Shown here: positions 56,116 through 64,000 of the stretch, in pieces
How positions within the stretch are numbered: position 1 is the first letter of the stretch
Layout of the letters: each line of letters opens with the position of its first letter
Source of the DNA: Shinisaurus crocodilurus
Lineage: Eukaryota > Chordata > Lepidosauria > Squamata > Shinisauridae
Direction of reading: 5' to 3'
NCBI GenBank assembly: GCA_021292165.1
Contig: CM037880.1
Location: 25,694,051 to 25,758,050, forward strand
DNA length: 64,000 nucleotides
Notes under the pieces: model-generated
Database searches by the model: none
Told to the model about the DNA's origin: nothing
Seen by the model: only the letters and a program-made list of their open reading frames with translations
Program-made: the position numbers and the translations under genes

Positions 56116-56811
56116 CCCTAACCGACCCCTCTCTCTCCCTTCCCACACTCGCAACCGTCCCAATATTTTCACCTCCTCCCTCTCATGGGGTCTGTGGTCA
56201 CTGCCCGCCCCCTGGGCTCATCTCTTTGATAGTCTCATCTTTCCCCACCCATCCCTCCTGCTCATCCCATTAAAACATCACCCCACAATAAAGTTCTGCC
56301 AAGAGCTTTCAGAGCACAGGATGGGCACTCTTTTTGCCACCACCCTTTAAAGATCCAGTTAAAGAAAGAAATTGAGGGGAATTCCCCCCCCCATTATTTC
56401 TGTTCTGCATTTACTAATTTTGAAAGTGAAAACAACCGCAATCAGCAGCAAAATGAGTTCCACTCATTTTTAATGACACTGATTGCTGGAGGTGGTGACA
56501 AAGCACTACATTCTGACTAACAGAATACGCCAAGTTTGCTCTTGCAAAAGCGAGAGAGAGAGAGGAGGAGGAATTTCTAAGCAGTATTCACTGGCATTCC
56601 ATACAGAAGATGTCACAGGCACAGCCTCCTCGAGTACTTGGCACGGCAGCCCATGCGTTTCCTAAAAGCCCAACTCCTCTTTCACAGATTTTGATGAACA
56701 ATCACGAAATGCACATCGATCAGAATGTAAATAAACAGTCAATATACCCAAACGGAACAGCTTTGCTATTTTTTCATATTGAGTACAATTGTCATGTAAT
56801 TTCTCCTAAAC

Positions 56812-56947
56812 CATCCTTCCCCAACCTGGCACAGTCTGGATATTTCAGGCTTCAACTGCCATCAGCCCCAGCCAGCATGGCCAATGGTCAGGAATGCTGG
56901 GAATTGTAGTCCCAAACTTCTGGAGGGCACCAGATTGGGAAGGGCTG
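56812..56947. mobile_element. Palindromic hAT-type element, group B
   Basis: The arms are CATCCTTCCCCAACCTGG and CCAGATTGGGAAGGGCTG; flanks TCCTAAAC and TCTTAAAG agree at six of eight. GCTGGGAATTGTAGTCCCAA is the ZNF143-like word. Confidence 0.7.
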
Positions 56948-57098
56948 TCTTAAAGCAATGTTTAGAGACAAATTTGGAGGTTTCTGCTTGGACAAAAAAA
57001 TCAGGAGAAATGTTCAAGGGAAGCAAAATGAGTTTTGGTAAGGCAAGCAATATTACTTAGAGAGATGCCACCACCCACCCTCCTATTTGGAGAATAAG

Positions 57099-57155
57099 AT
57101 TCATAGATTCATAGATCATAGAGTTGGAAGGAGCCTGCAAGATGTCCAGGTACCA
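57099..57155 (-). mobile_element. CR1-like LINE 3' end fragment
   Basis: TTCATAGATCATAGAGTTGG and AAGGAGCCTGCAAGATGTCC are the complement of a CR1 3' end with its octamer-type repeat tail. Confidence 0.6.
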
Positions 57156-57421
57156 GTTACAGTAATACCTTGGATTGCAAGTAACTTGGTTTGAGAGCGT
57201 TTTGCAAGACAAGCAAATTTTTAAATATTTACCGTATTTAATTTTTTCTGACTTGATATACAAGCGACGTCTTGCAATACAAGTACAGTACTGTAGTACG
57301 ACTTAAATTAAAAATCTCTGTACAAATTTTTTTGGGGGGAATTTCATTTTGATATAAGAGTATTTTGGATTACAAACACGTTTCCGGAATGAATTATGCT
57401 CTCAATCCAAGGCATGACAGT
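57156..57421. mobile_element. Tc1/mariner-like non-autonomous element
   Basis: TACAGTAATACCTTGG at the left and CCAAGGCATGACAGTA at the right are imperfect inverted ends with TA at the borders. It is the reverse orientation of the copy at 61454-61708. Confidence 0.65.
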
Positions 57422-57478
57422 ACTCCATTTTCTTTAGGTGGCACTTAAAAACCAACACATTTGGTATTGGGTATTGAG

Positions 57479-57714
57479 AGCCAGTGTGGCGTAGTGGTGA
57501 GAGTGTTGGACTGGGACTCGGGAGATCCAGATTCTAGTCCCCGCTTGGCCATGAAACTCACTGGGTGACTTTGGACGAGTCACTGACTCTCAGCCTAACC
57601 TACCTCACAGGGCTGTTGTGAGGATAAAATGGAGCAGAGGAGGAGGATTATGTAAGCCGCCTTGGGTTCCTTTCAGGAAAAAAGGTGGGGTATAAATATA
57701 ATAAATAAATAAAT
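57479..57714 (+). mobile_element. tRNA-derived SINE, full length
   Basis: GAGCCAGTGTGGCGTAGTGG start, GATTCTAGTCCCCGC B box, GACTTTGGACGAGTCACTGA body and TATAATAAATAAATAAAT tail. Confidence 0.9.
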
Positions 57715-57780
57715 ATCTTCAGGCAGAGAGCGTCTTTTGTGATTATCCTGCAAGCTACTGCTAGGACTGCACTCCAGAAG

Positions 57781-57968
57781 GGGCTGTAGGTCAGTGGTAG
57801 AACACATGCTTTGGATGCGGAAGGTACTATGTTCAACCCCTGGCATCCCCAGGCAGGGCTGGAAAAACTCCTGCTTGAAACCCTGGGGAGTCACTGTCCA
57901 TCAGTGTTGACAATACTGGGCTAGAGGGACCATTGGTCTGACTCAGTATAAGGCAGCTTCCTATACAC
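57781..57968 (+). mobile_element. Second tRNA-SINE type, full length
   Basis: GGGCTGTAGGTCAGTGGTAG start, TATGTTCAACCCCTGGC B-box zone, CTTGAAACCCTGGGGAGTCA body and GAGTCA...-like tail GACTCAGTATAAGGCAGCTT then CCTATAC. It is the plus-strand reference copy. Confidence 0.85.
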
Positions 57969-58036
57969 ACCTATGCACTGGCCACCCCTCCATGCACCAA
58001 AAGGAAGCCAGGCCGGGAGCTAGTCTTTATATAGAG

Positions 58037-58172
58037 CAGGGCTCTCCAACCTTGGGTCCTCAGATGTTGCTGGCCTACAGGTCCCAGAACCCCTTGCCAT
58101 TAGCCATGCTGGCTGGGTATGCTGGGAGCTGTAGGCCAGCAACATCTGGGGACCCAAGGTTGGAGAGCCCTG
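58037..58172. mobile_element. Palindromic hAT-type element, group A, perfect duplication
   Basis: The ends CAGGGCTCTCCAACCTTGG and CCAAGGTTGGAGAGCCCTG are flanked by ATATAGAG on both sides (58029-58036, 58173-58180). Confidence 0.9.
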
Positions 58173-58504
58173 ATATAGAGACATATATTTGTTTGGGGGG
58201 GCGGGTTGCATTCAAGCACTGGACAGGATGAGTGAACAGCCACAGCCATCTGCAATTTGCTGCCATTAGTACCTTTGAGGGTAAATAGAAGCTGGTGGGT
58301 GGGGTGGGGGGATAAATCATGCCACAGTACCAATCTGGATCAGATCCCACCACGGTTGCTTCTGGTTTAAAAAAAAAAAAAAGACACAGGAATTCTAAGC
58401 ACGGGATTCAAAGATGCATTTATCACGTTATGCAAAAAGCAAAAGGTAGTAGTGGTAGCTCTGCTGGGCTTAAGTAAATTTCCAAAATCCACATTAGGGC
58501 AAAG

Positions 58505-58650
58505 GCTCTGGAATCCGTATTAGGGCAATACCTTTATCAGGCCAGCTCAAAGACATAAGCTTTCCGGAAATCTTGAAAACTTGCACTTTTCTGCAACCTT
58601 TGAGTTGGCCTAAAGTATTGCCTTATTATGGATTTTGGAACTTGACATGT
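58505..58650. repeat. Interspersed repeat shared with 840-925
   Basis: CTTTGAGTTGGCCTAAAGTA then TTGCCTTATTATGGATTTTG matches the earlier copy. From 58651 to 59609 nothing else was named. Confidence 0.45.
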
Positions 58651-59609
58651 CGTTTCTCTAAAAGGTTGTTGGGAGCTAATGGAAATTGCAAGACCGACCC
58701 TGAAAACTAACAGAAGCGCCCCATACCATGTTATTCTCCACCTCAACAAATCATTTACTGTGTTAAAAAGAATTCAGAGTTCTGTCTGGTTTCTGCAAGC
58801 TACCAACAAGATAGCGATATCTGCATTTAATCATTTAGTCAACAGCATAGCATTCATACGTTAAAATCGGATTGAATGCAAAGAAATATCTTAATAAGGA
58901 ATCTATCATGGAGTTTGTACTACAAGCGATATGGGTAATAAAGCTCCATGATCAAAAGGAACACACACACATTCGTATTCTATTAATCACAGCAGGATTG
59001 ATCAGCCATTCCCTTCCCGCTGGGATTTAAAGTGGTGGCCAGGGGGGCTGTAAACAAGTACTTTCCTGGTGTCTTTCAAAGGCACTTGGCGATTGGGATG
59101 TAGACAGAGCTGAAGATGATTCCCCACTGGGCAAAGAGATACAGATAATAAACACTGGTGGGACTCTGCTCTGAGCACATCCTCCACCCGAGTGCTCTTC
59201 TTCTTCCGTCCTCTGGACCAATTCACATAACCTTTTGGGTGGCTCCGTTTTTTTGTCAAGCGGGTTTGAATTAATGCCATGCAGCTATTGACATGAATAG
59301 GTTTGCTTGCTGCACAATCAGCTCAGCAGCACAGATGATCAGAGGTTACATGCAGAAAATTACCAACTCCAAGTAGTTTTTTTGGGTGCTTAGCTACTGC
59401 ACACTTGAGGGACTCGACTAAAGAAACCAAACATCAGCCTACCTCCAAGTAAGGATTGAGGGATGATCTTGTCAGTCACTAGATCTTTTCTAACTGTTGA
59501 TTTCCTAAAATGTCATGTTGATCTTTCACTGCTGCTATAGTAAATCCCACATGTCTCTCCTATCCTTTTTTTAATTGCACGGTTATAGTCTTTTTCACAT
59601 GTTCCAAAG

Positions 59610-59864
59610 TACAGGCAGTCCCTGAGTTAAGAACGTCTGACTTACAGACAACCCATACTTAAGAACGGACTTCTGGGTTACCCGGTGCTACGTCGTTTAC
59701 ATAGAATACACAGCGTAGTATACTACACAATTTGCATAATTTACGCAACTTGCGTAAATGCCGATTTTAACGTATGAATGCTATACTGTTCCGACTTACA
59801 TACAAATTCGACTTAAAGACATTCTTAAGAACGGAACTCGTTTGTAACATGGGGACTGCCTGTA
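59610..59864. mobile_element. Tc1/mariner-like non-autonomous element
   Basis: TACAGGCAGTCCCTGAGTTA and the complement of TAACATGGGGACTGCCTGTA form inverted ends with TA at both borders. Inner AAGAACG...CTTAAGAACG words also pair. Confidence 0.75.
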
Positions 59865-60189
59865 CCTACGTTTAGCTTAAGAGCTGCATAGAACCTATGT
59901 GTGCACGGCAGCATGTGCACAGGGCTCTCTCTGCATCAGTGTCATCAGCATCATCTATTCATATCCTGCTTTTTCCTCCAAAAGGAAGCCCAACATCACT
60001 CACAACATTATACAGAATACAATAGTATCAAATAAAATGTCGAAAAACAATAAGAAAAATTATTTAACAATAAAAATACTGCAATAAACCTATAAATAAA
60101 CTTTCAACTCAGAACTTAAACATCAAATTAGTCAATAAATACAAAATTCATAAAGATATTGAATGAACAAAGAGATAACAAAATACAAT

Positions 60190-60600
60190 CTGTATTCTGT
60201 TGACATCCAGCTTTATTTCTCTTTATCATCTGAGACAGGTGATGCTGTGCAGGTGCTGAATTGTTGCCTGGATGCAGTAATGGGCCGGATGGAGGCTAGC
60301 AAACTGAAGCTGAATCCTGGTAAGACAGAGCCACTATGGGCAGATGGTCCTTGGGTCCAGAAAATTGGTGTTCAACCAGTTCTGGACAGGGTTGCAATCC
60401 CCCTGAAAGAACAGGTACACAGTTTAGGGATGCTCTTTGATCCAGAATGGTCACAGGAGACTCAGGTGGCTTTGGTGGCCCAGAAGACCTTTTGACCAGA
60501 TTTGGCTGGTTTGCCAGCTGTGGCTTTTCCTGGGCAGGGAGAGCTTGGTTACAGTGATCCATGCTCTAGTAACCTCCCAATCTGATTACTGACTGTAAGG
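60190..60600 (+). pseudogene. L2-like LINE reverse transcriptase fragment
   Basis: An open frame (to a stop at 60493) reads VDIQLYFSLSSETGDAVQVL then RMEASKLKLNPGKTEPLWA and LKEQVHSLGMLFDPEWS. This is the palm-to-thumb part of L2-type LINE reverse transcriptases. The YADDTQLY box is altered, with valine where the first catalytic aspartate belongs, so the protein would be dead. Matching sequence continues out of frame to about 60600 (GTTACAGTGATCCATGCTC). It is a 5'- and 3'-truncated relic. Confidence 0.75.
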
Positions 60601-61453
60601 ATGGGACTTCCAAGGATTCACAAGTTTAAATTGAGGGCAAAGCATCCTACCCTGCTGATGTTACACATAGGTTGCAGAGATCACACATAGAGCTTTTGAA
60701 GAAGTGCACACTCATTTCATACTCTTTATTCTATACTCCCAGCAAAATGCCCATCCTTGTGATTGGCAAGAAGTTGCGGAAGACTTGAATACCGCAAGGA
60801 CCCCTGATGGGATGTGGTCATGCATCTTGGCATATTCTGTACACAGACATACCACAACAATCTGTGGGATCCCCATCAGTAGGCATGATCCCTGTCCTCC
60901 CGCCACCCAGGACAGGCCTGGAGGAGGACAGCATTTCAGCATCCTCCCTGCCCACACAAGTGCAGCTCTTTATGTTTCCCCCACAAGAGCGCATAGCAAC
61001 CAAAGAGGTGCCCTAACGGACATCCTTGGGTTGTGAGCTAAACATGTTCCCCATCCCTGGCAATCCTAGCCATAGAGAATGAAACTTGGTCCTATTTGGA
61101 TTGGGGAAACCCCACAAAAAGGGTGCAAGAGTGCTTGCTCTAAACACAATTAAAGTGATTAAAAACTGTTCCAGCGTGCTTCAAGTGTCAGCATCTCTTT
61201 GTCAGGGCGGAAAGGAACTAATATGTTTATTGGTAGGCCACCACAGTGCAAAACATTTGCTGACAGGGCAAGAGTCACCTGTAGTTTCTCTTTTTTAAAG
61301 GGAAGAAGGTGGGGGGGGGGGGGAGGAAGCTGAAGAGAATGAACAGATGCAAAGAAAGACAAGGGCTCAGGGTCATAAATCTTCATTACTTGCATAGCCG
61401 AGATTATTTCAGTAGGTGTCGCTTTTCTAAAACCTGCATGGCTTATTTTGAAT
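60601..61453. other. Gene-free stretch
   Basis: No exon or repeat that I can name. A G-tract is at 61311-61322. Confidence 0.4.
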
Positions 61454-61708
61454 ACAGTCATGCCTTGGATTGAGAGTATAATTCATTCCGGAACCGTGCT
61501 TGTAATCCAAAACACGCTTATATCAAAGCAAGTCTCTGGCGGGCATGAGCGGGGCCGATTTCGGCCCGCTCGAGGGGAGCGGTTACATCCCTATGTGACT
61601 TGTCTTGCAAGACCTTGCTTGTTTATCAAGTCAAATTTTTAAAAAATATTTGCTTGTCTTGCAAAACGCTCTCAGACCAAGTTACTTGCAATCCAAGGTA
61701 TTACTGTA
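61454..61708. mobile_element. Tc1/mariner-like element with a nested foreign segment
   Basis: TACAGTCATGCCTTGG and CCAAGGTATTACTGTA are inverted ends with TA borders. Relative to 57156-57421, about 60 GC-rich bases at 61534-61594 (CGGGCATGAGCGGGGCCGAT to GGTTACATCCCTATG) are foreign and match the end of the element at 36652-36983. Confidence 0.7.
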
Positions 61709-61717
61709 CATTTAAAT

Positions 61718-61850
61718 CAGCCTTCCCCCACCTAGTGCCCTCCAGAAGTTTTGAACTACTACTCCCATAATTCCTGACTGTTATGTTGGCTGGGGGCTGA
61801 TGGGAGTTGAAGTCTAAAACGTCTGGAGGGGACCAGGTTGGGGAAGGCTG
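61718..61850. mobile_element. Palindromic hAT-type element, group B
   Basis: The ends CAGCCTTCCCCCACCTAG and ACCAGGTTGGGGAAGGCTG are flanked by ATTTAAAT and ATTTAAAG (seven of eight). Confidence 0.85.
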
Positions 61851-61950
61851 ATTTAAAGTTTTAATGGAATTGTCACAGATTGTACTTTGGCATTACATTG
61901 CCAACTGATCCCATGGTTTACAATGTCCTTTTCTCATGAGTGTTTAATCA

Positions 61951-61983
61951 ATCATCATCATCATCATCATCATCAATAATAAT
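61951..61983. repeat. (ATC)n/(ATA)n microsatellite
   Basis: About nine ATC units followed by ATAATAATA. Confidence 0.9.
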
Positions 61984-62057
61984 AAACTGCCCTTCCTACC
62001 AAGGGAGTTATGATAACACAATAAAAATACATAAACAATGCAATAAACGTATGTACA

Positions 62058-62058
62058 C

Positions 62059-62103
<45 letters not shown>

Positions 62104-62112
62104 CACACACAC
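62058..62112. repeat. (CT)n(CA)n compound microsatellite
   Basis: A CT run of about ten units passes into a CA run. Confidence 0.95.
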
Positions 62113-62404
62113 GCCAACTGAGGAGAATACATGCAGCTGATGCAAGTGGAACCTGGCCCATGAAAGCTTATGTCATAAACATTTGTTAGGTTCAAACCTT
62201 AAGGCCCCCCACCACTGTTCTACAACTTTTAAAGCCATTCCCACTGGTAAGATATACCACCACTAGACTGGAACACAAATGACAGGTAGAGCATGAGGGA
62301 GCATCATGGTGGCAGGCTCCACCCAACTTATGCACATTCATTACAACATCAGAAAGAAGCCCCCCCCCCCACACACACACATAGTGCTGGACACTCAGAG
62401 GATT

Positions 62405-62512
62405 TTCTTCACAACTGGGAACTCCCATAATCCCTAAGAATTTGCCTTGCTGGCTGGGTTTATGGGAACTCTAGTTGGAAACATCTGGAAGGTACCAGGT
62501 TGCTCACTTCTG
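62405..62512. mobile_element. Degenerate palindromic element near group B
   Basis: CTGGGAACTCCCATAATCCC and GGGAACTCTAGTTGGAAACA flank the CTTGCTGGCTGG centre; CATCTGGAAGGTACCAGGTT is the right arm. Confidence 0.55.
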
Positions 62513-62555
62513 GTCTACACTGACTGGAAGCGGGCTCCAAAAAGGCATCAGTGAC

Positions 62556-62904
62556 TGGGTTTGCACAGACAGGGAAGGAAAATAAGCCATGGTGGCTTCT
62601 TTTCCCTGCCCCATGTAAACCGGTCGTGCGTCGCCTCATTTCCATAATTACCCGCACCAGGCACTGGTTGCTGTGTTGTCCAAACCTGGCGAGGCTGGGC
62701 TGTGGGGCTGGCTTCCAAACCACCCTGGAACCCTAGAACAAGCCATGGGTTGTGGGATGGTTTGGAAGCTAACACCACCACCCACCTTGCTGGGTTCAGA
62801 TGACACAGCAACCCACGCCCGGCATGGGCAATTATGGAAATTAGGTGGCGTGCGACCGGCCACCGTGGCTTCTTTTTTCCTTCCCTGATTGTGCGAACCC
62901 GGCC
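62556..62904. mobile_element. Long foldback element
   Basis: Two arms of about 150 bases pair over most of their length: GGGTTTGCACAGACAGGGAA with the complement of TTCCCTGATTGTGCGAACCC; CATTTCCATAATTACCCG with GGGCAATTATGGAAATTAGG. The ORFs here on both strands mirror each other and are not genes. Confidence 0.75.
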
Positions 62905-62914
62905 TTTGTCAGCC

Positions 62915-62990
62915 CTACCCAGAGATATATCAGGGTTTGAACGTGGGATGCAATGCATTCACACTACCATACTGAGCTATGGACCTGCCA
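62915..62990 (-). mobile_element. Fragment of the second tRNA-SINE type
   Basis: CTACCCAGAGATATATCAGG, GTTTGAACGTGGGATGCAAT and ACCATACTGAGCTATGGAC match the tRNA-like half of 51841-52030. Confidence 0.55.
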
Positions 62991-64000
62991 ATGTACAATT
63001 GCATGCACCTTACAGACATTCCAAATAATGCAGACCAGAGCCCTAATGAACTTCTGAAAAGGGCTAGGGAGAGAAAAAGAAGGAGAAAGAGAGAGTGCCC
63101 AAAAGGGGACAGAGTTGCTTTACTGCTAATAGTTGTGAAGAGGAGGGAAGTTGAAGAAGTTCCAACTTCTCACTCCTGCCCAACAAACCAAAATCCCCTT
63201 GCTTGTACAACTATGAAGGTCCATTCCAACTGGTCACTCTAGCTCTTAGAAACAAGCAGGAAGATGGATATAGACCATTTAAAAAATAGAAATGGGTCCC
63301 ACATTGTACACTGAGGATCACTGGTGATGAGGCATCCTTATTTGTCTGGCTGGTTTCTGTGCATGTCCCGAATTCTCACCAGACATCCTCTAGGTCTTGG
63401 ACAAAAGCAGCCCTCTCATTTCCTATATGGAGATGCAAGATCTTTGACATACCAACTCCCAAATGTCGATTTCCATTATATTAATATACCTTTGTGTACT
63501 TAATTAGAAGAAGGTGCAACCCTCCATGTGATAAAGTGACAGCATATACATGCAAGAGGCATGCAAGATTTGTACCAGGACAGACAGGACAAAATACAAT
63601 GAAACCAAGAACAAGAGTGTAGGTCTGGACACAAGTTTGTGAAAGAAGGAAAGGAGAAGGAAAATCCAGAGTCATCTGCAGATAGAGGACTAGGTCTAAG
63701 ACCCTACTCACTTGCTGGCTTTTGAGAAGTTATTTTCTCTTGGCAGCTGCTCTCCAGCTATAAAATGGCCATAAATGGCAGAATCTAATGAGGTGCTTTT
63801 ATGCCTCTGCTGATTCTCTTATGTCCGGCTAATTCCTGTCCACAAGTGGTGCCCACTGCTTGTAGAATGAAGATGTAGAGCTTCCAGGGCAACTGGAAAT
63901 GAGTGGAAATGCTCGTTTCTGGAATGGGGCAGGTCCATGGAGCTCACATAAGGAAGCTCCACCAACCTGTTTCACTCAAGAAATGAGCATTTCTGCATGT
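62991..64000. other. Gene-free window end
   Basis: No ORF, exon or repeat that I can name. Confidence 0.4.

Noticed and set aside
62460..62958. Mirror-image ORFs on both strands
   Set aside because: Produced by the arms of a foldback element.

Overview
The window reads as nuclear DNA of a squamate reptile, most likely a lizard. I base this on the mixture of repeats: tRNA-derived SINEs of the squamate type, CR1- and L2-like LINE pieces, a DIRS-like fragment, many palindromic hAT-type elements, and a single vertebrate gene in short coding exons separated by kilobase introns. I could not run a search, so the species is not assigned.

The one host gene is JCAD (junctional cadherin 5 associated, KIAA1462) on the minus strand. 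I reconstruct three coding exons: 46060-46358 (start codon, with a splice acceptor and 56 nt of leader up to 46414), 37018-40706 (a 3.7 kb exon with most of the protein) and 30433-30467 (the last codons). The splice phases agree, the total is 4023 nt, and the predicted product is 1340 residues with no internal stop. The promoter and any noncoding first exon are not recognisable here.

Region by region: 1-13.5 kb is gene-free and holds SINEs, palindromic elements, microsatellites and the end of a LINE. 13510-19609 is a nearly complete, young Ty3/gypsy-class retrotransposon on the minus strand with two 640-bp LTRs and a GGTAC target duplication. Its domains run gag, protease, integrase, reverse transcriptase, RNase H, the order of the Gmr1-like group, and its gag has a SCAN-like segment. 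19.6-30 kb holds a hAT element with GAGTC-rich ends nested in an older repeat, more palindromes and a CpG-rich block. 30.4-46.4 kb is JCAD, whose introns carry palindromes, a 5S-rRNA-derived SINE and a DIRS-like gag fragment split by a SINE. 46.4-64 kb is presumably upstream sequence of JCAD and holds only repeats that I can support.

A recurrent theme is the palindromic elements. Many have 8-bp target duplications of the form nnnTAnnn, and many carry, in both arms, a sequence very close to the ZNF143/THAP11 binding motif. Each insertion is therefore a candidate paired binding site. Most other stretches are unique-looking noncoding sequence or old repeats that I cannot name.
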